Source: Sedimentisphaerales bacterium
GTDB taxonomy: Bacteria; Planctomycetota; Phycisphaerae; Sedimentisphaerales; SG8-4
Direction of reading: 5' to 3'
Length of the DNA: 25,229 nucleotides
Assembly (NCBI GenBank): GCA_016932895.1
Contig: JAFGCA010000538.1
Span: 1-25,229 of the forward strand
Shown: positions 9,701 through 17,600 of the stretch, in pieces
Layout of the letters: each line of letters starts with the position of its first letter
Position numbering within the stretch: position 1 is the stretch's first letter
Made by a program: the position numbers and the translations under genes
The notes under the pieces: model-generated
The model's database searches: none
The model's input: the letters and a program-made list of their open reading frames with translations, nothing else
What the model was told of the DNA's origin: nothing

Positions 9701-10364
9701 CCTCGACAAGCCCTACAAGCACGGCGGCAATGCCGTCGTTCGGGAGATGCCGGGCCAGAAGAGCGGCGTCTTCGTCAAGGGAACGCTCAACGATCCGACG
9801 GACACCGACAGCTACTGGACGGTGGAAATTGCCTTCCCATGGAAGGGCATGGCCGAGTACGCGCGGTGCGCCTGCCCGCCGAAGGACGGCGATCAATGGC
9901 GCGTCGGGTTCTCACGCGTCGAATGGGGCCACAAGATCGTGGACGGCCAGTACGTGCGCTCGCCGAGCAAGGAAGAGAGAACCGACGACTGGCACGAGGA
10001 CAACTGGATCTGGTCGCCGCAGGGCGTGGTCAACATGCACCGACCGGAAACCTGGGGCTACGTGCAGTTTTCGACCGAGTCGGCCGGCGCCAGAGTCCAA
10101 TTCGTGCCCGATCCCACGGCGCGCGCCCGCTACCTCCTCCACAAAATCCTGTACGCCCAGGAGCAATACCGGCTGACGCACAAACGGTACGCGCCTGCGC
10201 TGGAGGCGCTGGGCCTCGATGATCTCGCAGATTCGACACTGGCCGGGCCCATCACGATGCGAACTACAGAAACCGGCTGGGAAGCCACCGCGCCGCTGGC
10301 GCGAAAGCACGGGGATGTCACGACCGTCCACATCCGACAGGATGGCAAGGTCTGGACCCGGTGA
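6714..10364 (+). CDS. Large exported alpha/beta-hydrolase (esterase/peptidase-like) with C-terminal CBM9-like domain
   Basis: About 1216 residues. The N-terminus has an export signal with hydrophobic core ATTILCVLGCLG; VLGC could be a lipobox, or signal peptidase I may cut near AQG. A beta-sandwich region (about 90-190) precedes an alpha/beta hydrolase (about 330-545) with a complete triad: Ser412 in GHSMGG, Asp489 in HGGADNVV and His521 in GQGHWWD. The context suggests a carbohydrate esterase. A middle region of unknown type (about 550-885) follows. Residues about 890-1110 form a CBM9/DOMON-like sandwich (IAVDGKMDEPSWAEA; FNDNDFEVFIDPDGD; WTVEIAFPW), a glycan-binding fold common in planctomycete secreted enzymes. 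A short helical tail with YAQEQYRLTHKRYAPAL closes the protein. It is probably secreted or cell-surface and acts before uptake; it is coupled to the UroD-like gene by ATGA. Confidence 0.82.
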   Translation: MNAMTNRMSIATTILCVLGCLGAQGQTTVTDATEEVTLREGLAIDGIGRYGRSPVHEDALEAQLLAGAWTEPREGDTLKDADGQDRTWRKVTADEQGWFSGGRGRSGYIYVRVDSDAERTLLLHMRGNSMAYVNGVPRVGSRYQYKDKAESWEPTFDYVRLPVRLRKGRNDFLFQRTWRSRGRVKARLLQPRAPVQLNPHDLTLPDLLAGQRTQTVGAVVVINSSDTVQKDLSISVSWPDGRQSIAEVPIIQPASVRKVAFPLDCPARALKETGKQTVQLALFRRAAGDSAVLDRCSLDLNVKKPSETHKRTFVSSVDASVQYYAVNPVRPLPGDEAPPALVLSVHGAGVEALNQAGSYASKNWCNIVSPTNRRPYGFDWEDWGRIDALEVLEHARAALGCDSERLYLTGHSMGGHGTWILGSEFPDRFAAIGPSAGWLSFWSYRGAAKVENPSPVEEILTRPEAAGDTMTLAQNLTANGIYILHGGADNVVRPDQSHTMIEQLKTFHQDFVYHEEPGQGHWWDLSDEPGADCVDWAPMFDFFARHALPADKAVREVNFVTVNPGISASAHWAAIEDQREHLKPSSVALRIDPGQRRFVGTTKNVARLSLKLEVLPGPAPFSVQLDGQTLTDIAYPSERQQIWLSQRDGRWRVTEAPSQSMKGPHRYGPFKEAFNHRMVFVYGTTGNADEDAWARTKARFDAEQWWYQGNGSVDIIADVDFRPSAYADRGVVLYGNAKTNSAWPKLLRDSPVQVGPKGVTIGDRRLTGDDLACLFLRPRADSDVACVAVVGGTGIKGMRLTDRLQYIFAGCNYPDCVVIGPEMLSEGTKGVRAAGVFGSDWAVASGSFAWSQEPAAAEADAAEPNELPAYIGPDPRPFVMPRGYVCQRATGPIAVDGKMDEPSWAEAAWTEYHVDIEGQMRPVKPRFKTRSKMLWDDECFYVAARLEEPHVWGTITQRNAVIFNDNDFEVFIDPDGDSHAYFEFEVNALNTVWNLFLDKPYKHGGNAVVREMPGQKSGVFVKGTLNDPTDTDSYWTVEIAFPWKGMAEYARCACPPKDGDQWRVGFSRVEWGHKIVDGQYVRSPSKEERTDDWHEDNWIWSPQGVVNMHRPETWGYVQFSTESAGARVQFVPDPTARARYLLHKILYAQEQYRLTHKRYAPALEALGLDDLADSTLAGPITMRTTETGWEATAPLARKHGDVTTVHIRQDGKVWTR

Positions 10365-10396
10365 CACCGATTGCGGTTCCGTTGAGTGTCCGAACT

Positions 10397-10483
10397 TGTC
10401 ATCCTGAACGAAGTGAAGGATCTCGCATCCGAGTGAGAATACGCTTCGTTACCCAGATCCTTCGGCTGCGCCTCAGGATGACA
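10397..10483. repeat. Dispersed inverted-repeat element between convergent genes
   Basis: An 87-base element lies between the esterase stop and the stop of the minus-strand UroD-like gene. Its ends are perfect 11-base inverted repeats (TGTCATCCTGA at 10397-10407 and TCAGGATGACA at 10473-10483). An inner pair, GAAGGATCT (10415-10423) and AGATCCTTC (10455-10463), is also perfect. The sequence matches, from memory, a widespread dispersed repeat built of TGTCATCCTGA...GAAGGATCT. It has no coding capacity of its own and could form a hairpin that terminates both transcripts. Confidence 0.8.
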
Positions 10484-10496
10484 TGCCGCGCAGAAA

Positions 10497-11459
10497 TCAA
10501 CCGGAATCCGTACGAGCGGCGGATTTCTGTGAGTAGGTGGCGCAGAGGCGCCGGTATTCATCCAGCATGATGCGGTAGCTCTCGGGCGGCATGCCTTTGA
10601 AGATGCAGTTCGACGTCGAGAAGATGTAGCGCTTGCCGAGCCCGCCGTGCTTCATGCAGTACCGAACCGATTCCCGAATCCGCCCTTCGTCCGTGTCCTG
10701 GAGCATGCCGCAGTGCACGTTGCCCATCAGGATCCAGTCGGGGAAGCGGGAGCGGACCGCCTTGATGTCCATGTGACCCTGGGGATCCACGGACTGATAG
10801 CCGTCCACCCCCGTCGAGTAGATCTGGTCGAGCAGTTCGTTGATGTTGCCGTCCGAGTGCAGCAGCGCCTTCTTGCCGAGGTCGTGCACTGTCGCGACGA
10901 TCTCGGTCAGGTACGGCGTCACGAACTCGCCGAAATGGGCCGGCGAGATGAAAGGCCCGCTGTTGAAGCCGAAATCGTAGCACAGCAGGAAGAAATCGGC
11001 GCCGGCGTCCACCTGCCGCCGGATGCGTTCTTTCGCCTCCTCGCATTTGTGCCGAGCCTCGGCGTGCATCTGGTCGGGGTGCTCAAACATCCGGACCACG
11101 AAATCCATCATCTCCTGTCCCGTGGGCATCCAGAAGACGCCGGCCCAGTCGTGCACCCGCAGAAGCGCCCTGTCGCCGATCGCTTTCTTGACCGCGCCGA
11201 CGCCCTGCTCCGGCGGGTGCTCGTGGCTGAAAAACGCCGAGGCGTAGCCCAGTTCCTCCACGAGCCGCAGTTGCAGCTCGATGTGAAGTTTCAGCAAGGC
11301 ATCGGCCCGGGCGGACTCGGATGCATACGTTTTCGCCTGGGCCGCCTCGGCGTCCAGTCCGAACATCTCCTGGCCCAGTTGAAAGTCGATCTCGAAATGG
11401 GGCGGCCGGTCGGGAACGCCGCCCTGCAGGATGAAATGCAATCTGTCCCTGTTGGTCAC
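10497..11459 (-). CDS. Second UroD-like family protein
   Basis: The 320-residue protein is a divergent member of the UroD/methyltransferase superfamily. It has the N-terminal MTNRDRLHFIL segment, DAGADFFLLCYDFGFNSGPF in mid-barrel, GKKALLHSDGNINELL with His201-Ser-Asp-Gly, then GVDGYQSVDPQGHMD and WILMGNVHCGML. Like the first UroD-like protein it has HSDG where methyltransferases have His-x-Cys. It starts at GTG 11459, with AAAGG about ten bases upstream. The gene follows the symporter on the same strand after 63 bases, so they are probably co-transcribed. Similar genes are common in planctomycete sugar loci, but no function is established to my knowledge. Cytoplasmic; no signal peptide. Confidence 0.83.
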   Translation of the reverse strand: MTNRDRLHFILQGGVPDRPPHFEIDFQLGQEMFGLDAEAAQAKTYASESARADALLKLHIELQLRLVEELGYASAFFSHEHPPEQGVGAVKKAIGDRALLRVHDWAGVFWMPTGQEMMDFVVRMFEHPDQMHAEARHKCEEAKERIRRQVDAGADFFLLCYDFGFNSGPFISPAHFGEFVTPYLTEIVATVHDLGKKALLHSDGNINELLDQIYSTGVDGYQSVDPQGHMDIKAVRSRFPDWILMGNVHCGMLQDTDEGRIRESVRYCMKHGGLGKRYIFSTSNCIFKGMPPESYRIMLDEYRRLCATYSQKSAARTDSG

Positions 11460-11522
11460 GAGTGCGTGCCTTTCTGAACCGATCCACGGTATGCGGATGA
11501 TCGATGCCCGAACAAACGTCGT

Positions 11523-13595
11523 CTACTGGTCATTCGACGGCAACTCTTCGCCCACGTTGTGGTGGTCCATCACCCGTCCGTCATCGGCCTCGTTGGCCTG
11601 GGCGGCGCCCAGATGGCGATACAGATAGATGATGTCACGCAGCCCCCCCACGATGAACCAGACGGTGACGGCAATGGAGCTGGCCAAGATGAACCAGGTC
11701 CAATAGCGCCAGAAGCCGAGCCACGACTCCTTGGGGATGCCGCCGTCGCGCAGCAGGTGCCAGGCATTGCCGATCACGAAGAGAACGAACCACGCCAGCG
11801 GCCAGCCCAGTGTGATTCCCGCGACGATCTTGTCCGAGGGCGTAAACTCCCGGGTCCAGCCCAGCTTCTCCAGGATGGTCCGGCCGTCCTTATATGAAAG
11901 GGATGTCTCCCCCGCCACCGCGTACTTGCCGCGGTGCAGCATCCGATCCATGTTGAACGCGCGACGTCCGCCGACAAGCGAGACGAGCAGATAGGAGAGC
12001 ACGACGACCACGATGATCCAGAAGGACATTTCCTGTCCGGTCAACTCGAAGATCGGCCGCAGCGCCGCCGCCAGTTGTTCGTTCTCGATCCCGGCCAAGA
12101 AACCCGCCCCGCGATGCTGAATCCAGAACCCGACGATCGTCAGGACCAGGCCCGCGATCATTCCCGTCCAGGCCGCCAGGGTGGTCCCCCGCTTCCAGTA
12201 CAGCCCGCCGATGATCGCGGCGCCGGCGCCGCTGACGAACATGTTCGCAGACAGCGCGCAGAACATCTGGATCCGCTGGGTCTGCTGAAAGACCAGGCTG
12301 AAGATGAAGATGAACACCGCCACAGCGAAGATGGCCGCGCGCAGCAGCCACAGATGTTGACTGGGCTTCAAGGGCTCCTTGCGAAACGGCAAGACCACGT
12401 CCTGCACGAACATACTGCCCCACGAATGCAGATACGTGTCGTGGGTGCTGATGAACGCACCGAGCATGGCCGCACACATCAGGCCCAGCAGCACCCTCGG
12501 GAAGACCAGCCCCATGAACAGCGGCGCCCGGGCCTGGCTGCGCATCGCCTCGATTCGTCTCTGGTCGTCCGGGTCGGCGGTCTCGGCCCGGCCCTCGAGG
12601 TCGGGCGGGACCACGGCGGCGATCTTGGCCTTGAGAGCGCTGGAATCCTGCGCAAAGTCCGGGTGGTGCATGTAGGTCCGCAGGCAAAGCGGCAGCAGAA
12701 GCACGACCAGCATCAGGACCCGGTAGCGCCAATGCGCGAGCATCATCGCCATCTTCGACTCGTGCGGGCTCTTGGCCGAGCTGTAATAGCCCGCCGTCCC
12801 CTGCCAGCCCATCGCGCAGTAGAACATCACCACCACGCTGATCAGATAGAACCAGATGTTGAAATTCTCCTCGCGTCCCATGTCGAAGGGATTGGTGAGC
12901 GACTTGCCGGGCTCGGCCGCGAGCAGCGTGTTGGAGACCTGTTCCCAACTGAACGTGCAGAACAGAAAAACGATCACGACGATGAAGACCACGTAGGCGA
13001 ACGACCCCTGGATGAAATCGGTGACCATCACGGCGATCTGGCCCCCCAGAAATGTAAATATCAGGGAGACCGACAACAGGAACACCATGATCAGCACGAA
13101 CGTCGATATCTGCCAGCCCATGACCGTCAGGGCGGCGGGCAGGCCGCAATACCACATGAAGAAACGCGCGCCCACGGAGGGAAAGATGCCGAAATTGACC
13201 ACGCCCGCCAGGAAAGCCACCAGCCCGGCGAAGACGCGAAAGTTGCGGCTGTACCGCACTTCCAGAAACTGCGCCAGTGTCAGGGCCCGCGTCTGGCGAA
13301 AGCGATAGAACACCCATCCCGTGACGCCCATGATAATCAGGACGGGACCTTCCATGAATGTCCACCAGACGGCGTTGTACCCCACGTCATGATACTGTTC
13401 GAGATAGCCGACCAGGGTGATGACGCCCATCATGGCCATGCTCATGGCGACCGAGAGCAGGTATCGACCGCCGCATCGCTGAGCGGCCAGAAAGGCCGCG
13501 ACCGTCTTTGTGTGACGCCGGGTGGAAAACGCCGCCACCAACAAGACGACCACCAGGGCCGCCACGATGGTCCAGTCGATCAGATGCATATTCAT
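11523..13595 (-). CDS. Sodium:solute symporter (SSS) family transporter
   Basis: About 690 residues with at least 12 clear hydrophobic segments, longer than the usual 500-600 residues. A soluble insert (about residues 325-375) and a C-terminal extension with extra TM helices account for the excess. Family signatures include the first helix after HLIDWTIVAALVVVLL, FLGGQIAVMVTDFIQGSF in the middle and FGIFPSVGARFFMWY. It presumably imports a sugar or glycan product with Na+; the substrate is unknown. Its location beside phosphorylases and mannosidase suggests mannosides or GlcNAc-containing oligosaccharides. The frame is open up to ATG 13631, but that codon has no ribosome site. ATG 13595 has AGGGAG 14 bases upstream, which is long spacing, so the start is uncertain by 12 residues. 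It is followed by the second UroD-like gene. Confidence 0.88.
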   Translation of the reverse strand: MNMHLIDWTIVAALVVVLLVAAFSTRRHTKTVAAFLAAQRCGGRYLLSVAMSMAMMGVITLVGYLEQYHDVGYNAVWWTFMEGPVLIIMGVTGWVFYRFRQTRALTLAQFLEVRYSRNFRVFAGLVAFLAGVVNFGIFPSVGARFFMWYCGLPAALTVMGWQISTFVLIMVFLLSVSLIFTFLGGQIAVMVTDFIQGSFAYVVFIVVIVFLFCTFSWEQVSNTLLAAEPGKSLTNPFDMGREENFNIWFYLISVVVMFYCAMGWQGTAGYYSSAKSPHESKMAMMLAHWRYRVLMLVVLLLPLCLRTYMHHPDFAQDSSALKAKIAAVVPPDLEGRAETADPDDQRRIEAMRSQARAPLFMGLVFPRVLLGLMCAAMLGAFISTHDTYLHSWGSMFVQDVVLPFRKEPLKPSQHLWLLRAAIFAVAVFIFIFSLVFQQTQRIQMFCALSANMFVSGAGAAIIGGLYWKRGTTLAAWTGMIAGLVLTIVGFWIQHRGAGFLAGIENEQLAAALRPIFELTGQEMSFWIIVVVVLSYLLVSLVGGRRAFNMDRMLHRGKYAVAGETSLSYKDGRTILEKLGWTREFTPSDKIVAGITLGWPLAWFVLFVIGNAWHLLRDGGIPKESWLGFWRYWTWFILASSIAVTVWFIVGGLRDIIYLYRHLGAAQANEADDGRVMDHHNVGEELPSNDQ

Positions 13596-13676
13596 GGCGT
13601 CGGTCTGTTCTCCCTGAAAGAAAAAAGCCATTCAACACGCGTAGCATCACCCCGATACCCTGAAGCCAGCGGCCCC

Positions 13677-13705
13677 ATTCTATCGCCCCCCGCCAGGAAT
13701 GACCA
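13677..13705 (-). promoter_or_regulatory. Candidate promoter of the symporter/UroD-like operon
   Basis: On the minus strand TGGTCA (13705-13700) and TAGAAT (13682-13677) are separated by 17 bases. They match the housekeeping consensus at 4 of 6 and 5 of 6 positions. The leader before ATG 13595 would be about 75 bases. Found by eye only. Confidence 0.3.
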
Positions 13706-13902
13706 GCATGACCCCGCCCTTTTTCGCACGCTGTCCCGCGCCCCCGCACCAGATTTCCCCCGAACGACCTCAATGAAGCCCGCCTTCTCGCCGAGATTAC
13801 GTCATTCGTTGCTGGGGAGCACCGCCCGCCGAACAAGGGCCCCTGTTGTTTGTGGACTCTGACGCGCGTCGTGACGGCACCGGTGGTAATGGAGCCGGCA
13901 AC

Positions 13903-13931
13903 TTGAAATTTCCCCTCGCTTGTGCCACAAT
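13903..13931 (+). promoter_or_regulatory. Candidate housekeeping-type promoter of the first ECF sigma gene
   Basis: TTGAAA (13903-13908) and CACAAT (13926-13931) are separated by exactly 17 bases. The predicted RNA start near 13938 gives a leader of about 30 bases before ATG 13968. This also excludes the upstream in-frame TTG at 13920, which would lie inside the promoter. Confidence 0.45.
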
Positions 13932-13967
13932 ATCCCCATCAGAGGCCCGAAACGGTGGGGAGTCGGC

Positions 13968-14546
13968 ATGACTGACGTGACGCGCATTCTAAGTGCGATT
14001 CAAAGCGGCGACGCGAGAGCCACGGACGAGCTCTTGCCCCTGGTGTACGAGGAGCTGCGGCTCCTGGCCGCCCAGAAGCTGTCTCACGAGCCGCCTGGCC
14101 AAACCCTCCAGGCCACTGCTCTCGTCCATGAGGCGTACCTGCGACTGGTCGGGAATAAACCACAGGGGTGGTCCAGTCGCGGCCATTTCTTTGCCGCCGC
14201 GGCTGAGGCGATGCGGCGGATTCTTGTCGAAAATGCCAGACGCAGGAAAAGCCGCAGGCACGGAGGGGGCCACCAGCGTGTTGAACTGGATGAGTCCATT
14301 CTCGTTGGCGCACGCCCCATCTGTCCCGAGGACCTGCTGGCCCTGGACGATGCCCTGGAGAAACTCGCCGTCCAAGACCAGATGGCCGCTGATCTGGTCA
14401 AATTGCGGATCTTCGGAGGATTGACCGTCAAGCAAGCCGCCGAGACGGTGGGGATTTCCCTGTCCAAGGCATACGCCGATCTGGAGTATTCCCTGGCGTG
14501 GCTTCGCCTGGCGATGGGGGACCACTCGACCTTCGATCGCGCCTGA
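13968..14546 (+). CDS. ECF-type RNA polymerase sigma factor (planctomycete/TIGR02999-like, Sigma70_ECF)
   Basis: The 192-residue protein matches the length of this sigma subfamily. Region 2 is represented by TALVHEAYLRLVGN and by FFAAAAEAMRRILVENARRR, the most diagnostic segment. Region 4 holds the helix-turn-helix GGLTVKQAAETVGISLSKAYADL. It directs RNA polymerase to a specific promoter set. GGGGAG lies five bases before ATG 13968; an upstream TTG at 13920 is rejected because it overlaps the promoter. No separate anti-sigma factor gene is present; the adjacent kinase gene, 95 bases downstream on the same strand, is the likely regulator. ECF sigma factors linked to Ser/Thr kinases are a known theme in Planctomycetes, where phosphorylation is thought to replace classical anti-sigma control. 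Which promoters it serves is unknown. Confidence 0.9.
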   Translation: MTDVTRILSAIQSGDARATDELLPLVYEELRLLAAQKLSHEPPGQTLQATALVHEAYLRLVGNKPQGWSSRGHFFAAAAEAMRRILVENARRRKSRRHGGGHQRVELDESILVGARPICPEDLLALDDALEKLAVQDQMAADLVKLRIFGGLTVKQAAETVGISLSKAYADLEYSLAWLRLAMGDHSTFDRA

Positions 14547-14563
14547 CGGATCCAACCGGGTGG

Positions 14564-14600
14564 TGTGGAATACACAAAAAATCTCGTGATTCTGTGGAAT
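14564..14600 (+). repeat. TGTGGAAT direct repeats upstream of the kinase gene
   Basis: TGTGGAAT occurs at 14564-14571 and again at 14593-14600, 29 bases apart, in the sigma-kinase gap. The first copy sits in GTGTGGAATACAC, which has inverted GTGT/ACAC arms. It could be a regulator site or chance. Confidence 0.25.
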
Positions 14601-14629
14601 TCCTCTGGGCAGATTTCGCACTGTACTAC

Positions 14630-14635
14630 GGAGGT
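14630..14635 (+). promoter_or_regulatory. Ribosome binding site deciding the kinase start
   Basis: GGAGGT lies six bases before ATG 14642. The frame is open further upstream to 14498, but that part overlaps the sigma gene and lacks a ribosome site. Confidence 0.75.
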
Positions 14636-14641
14636 AAGAAT

Positions 14642-17600
14642 ATGTCGTCCGGTCAAAGAGATGAGAAGAGTATCTTCACGGCGGCAATGGCGATAAAGGC
14701 GCCTGCCGAACGAGAGGCCTATCTTGACAAGGCTTGTGGTCCCGACCCATTACTGCGGGCCCGGATATGCGCATTGCTGGATGCCGGTAGAGGCCAAAGC
14801 GATTTCCTGGCCGAATTTGCTCCGACGCCGGAAACGTTGGTGAACGACCTGGAGGAGACTCTCGGTACAATGATCGACCGCTATAGAATCCTCGATAAGA
14901 TCGGGGAAGGTGGCATGGCCGTAGTCTACGCGGCGGAGCAACGAGAGCCGATTCACCGCAAAGTAGCCCTCAAGATCATCAAGCTGGGCATGGACACCAA
15001 GCAGGTGATTGCTCGATTCGAAGCCGAACGTCAGGCGCTGGCGGTTATGGATCATCCCAACATCGCGAAGGTCTTCGATGGTGGGGCGACCTCCGCTGGT
15101 CGGCCCTACTTTGTAATGGAATTGGTCAAGGGCGTGTCGATCACGGAATACTGCGATATGAATAGGTTCGACACACGGGAGCGGTTGCTACTATTCCTCC
15201 GCGTATGTAATGCAGTGCATCACGCCCATCAAAAGGGGATCATCCATCGTGACATCAAGCCGTCCAATGTCATGGTCACCATGAACGATGGCGAGGCTAT
15301 TCCGAAGGTAATCGATTTTGGCATCGCCAAGGCGACGAGTCAGCGACTCACTGAGAAGACGCTGTTCACGCACTGTGCACAGATGATTGGCACGCCGGAG
15401 TACATGAGTCCGGAGCAAGCCCAAATGAGCGGTCTGGATGTGGATACGCGGACCGACATCTACTCGCTGGGTGTTCTGCTCTATGAATTGCTGACGGGGG
15501 CAACGCCTCTGGGTAGCGAGGAGCTTCGTCGGGCGGGATACGGACGAATCCAGGAGCTCCTGCGTGACACTGAACCTCTAAGGCCATCGACGAAGCTGAA
15601 CACTCTGGGCGAGACACTTCGAACCGTGGCTGAGCAACGTAGGACCGACGCGAAAGCCCTGAAAAGAGCGATTCGGGGCGACCTGGACTGGATCGTCATG
15701 AAATGCCTGGAGAAGGATCGCTCCAGGCGGTACGAGACTGTTCACGACCTAGTGGCGGATATTGAGCGGCATCTACGACATGAGGCGGTACTCGCTGGTT
15801 CTCCCGGCATGGCCTACCGCCTGCACAAGTTCTGGCAAAGGCGGCGTCATGCGATACTTGCCGCGGTTGCGGTTATGGTGTTCATGGCTGGGACGGTCGT
15901 GAGCGCGGCGGCATACCGGAGCAGTCGGAGAATCCAGTGGGCCAAGGGCGAAGCTCTGCCGGAGATTGCCAGTCTGGTGGAGCGTGGCGACTATCTGGCG
16001 GCCTTCTCCCTGGCCAAGAGAGCCGAGCGGTATATTCCTGCCGATTCATCGCTCATTGCTCTGTGGCCGCGCGTGTGCAGGAATCTGTCTGTCGACACGA
16101 TTCCAGCCGGGGCGAGTATCTTCTTCAGGGAGAACTCGGTCACCAACCGATGGCAGTACCTGGGACGGTCGCCTTTGGAGAACATCAGGTTCCCGCACGG
16201 CGTCTACCGCTGGAAGATTGAGAAGACGGGATATGAGCAGCGCGAATGTGTCGCAACCTATCCTCTCAGTATTCAGTTACGAAAGCTGGGGAGTCTGCCA
16301 ACGGACATGGTTTGGGTGAGGGCAGAAGGCTTTGCCCTGGAGTCTGGTACATCCGGTCAAGCCAAAACGGTGGAGGGAGTACCCTATCTGATCGACAGAT
16401 ATGAGGTCACGAATGCGCAGTTCAAGCAATTCATGGACGAAGCTGGATATCGCAATCCCGCATTCTGGCAGGGCCAGGTGTTTTCGAAGGATGGTCGCGA
16501 TCTGTCGTGGCAGGAGGCGGTCGTGGAGTTTCACGACAAGACGGGTGAGGCCGGCCCTGCGATCTGGGAGCATGGAGACTACCCTGCAGGGCAGGAAGAT
16601 CATCCAGTCTGCGGAGTCAGTTGGTACGAGGCGGGGGCTTATGCCAGGTTTGCCGGAAAGAGCCTGCCGACTATCTATCATTGGGAGCAAGCCGCGTGCC
16701 TCGACCAGTCCACCGTAATCGTACCGTTCAGCAATTTTGGCCCGGGCGGTACGGCCCCTGTCGGTCGCTACTGGGGTATGGGCGGCACCGGGTTGTACGA
16801 CATGGCGGGCAACGTCAAGGAGTGGTGCTGGAATGCCACGGACAACTCTGGCAGCCAGCGGTATATTCTTGGCGGTGCCTGGGGCGAACAGGCTCACATG
16901 TTCACGCTGCGGGACTCTCAGTCCCCGTGGAACCGCTCTCCTGTCAATGGTTTTCGATGCGCGCAGTATCCCCAGGGAGGGCGGCCAGTGGCGGATGTGC
17001 TCTTTCATCCGGTCGAGCAGCGCCCGATTGGGAGCGCGGCGGTTGGTGGACTGCTGTCTGAGGAAGCCTACGAGATCCTCAAGGAGTCCTTTGAATATGA
17101 TCGGACGGCTCTAAACGCGTCAGTGGAGGATAAGGATGAAGGTTCCCCGCACTGGCGAAGAGAAAAGATCGTGTTCGATGCGGCCTATGGCGGCGAACGA
17201 GTGATCGCCTACCTCTTCCTGCCACGATCCAGCAAGCCGCCGTATCAAATCGTCGTCTACTTCCCCGGCGCTGATGCATTACAGAACCGCCCATTCGATG
17301 AGCTGCCGCAGGCAGATCTCACACAGTTTGTCATTCAAGGTGGCAGATCGCTGCTGTATCCAGTCTACAAGGGGACCTACGATCGGCCCCAGACACCGCC
17401 GGGCGACTGGACTCCGCCGAGTGTCACCCGTACTCCAATGGCATACAGGGACTGGCTGATCCAAATCGTGAAGGACTTGCGGAGATCGATTGACTATGTC
17501 GGAACCCGCGCGGACATTGATGTAGACAGGATGGCGTATTACGGCTTCAGTTGGGGAGCAGCCATGGGACCTGTTGTGCTGGCTACAGAAGACCGGTTCA

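Larger units (their letters stand above)
13632..13967. other. Divergent intergenic region between symporter and sigma factor genes
   Basis: About 336 bases without a believable gene. Two promoter candidates were seen, one facing each way, and are listed separately. No repeat, tRNA or operator-like palindrome was recognised. The short frames here overlap the neighbouring genes, lack ribosome sites and look like chance frames. Confidence 0.5.

Noticed and set aside
8457..9896. 479-codon minus-strand frame inside the esterase gene
   Set aside because: It lies opposite the continuous esterase/CBM9 reading frame, has no ribosome site and shows no family motif.
11934..13862. 642-codon plus-strand frame opposite the symporter gene
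   Set aside because: Its composition (rich in His, Asp, Gln, Arg) is that of an antisense copy of hydrophobic helices. The minus strand encodes a clear SSS transporter.
13632..13967. Small genes in the divergent gap upstream of the first sigma gene
   Set aside because: The frames seen there have no ribosome sites, low-complexity Arg/Pro-rich translations and overlap neighbouring genes.
16304..16972. True formylglycine-generating enzyme (sulfatase activator) in the first kinase
   Set aside because: The SUMF1 fold is present but the catalytic Cys pair is missing, and no sulfatase gene is in the window.
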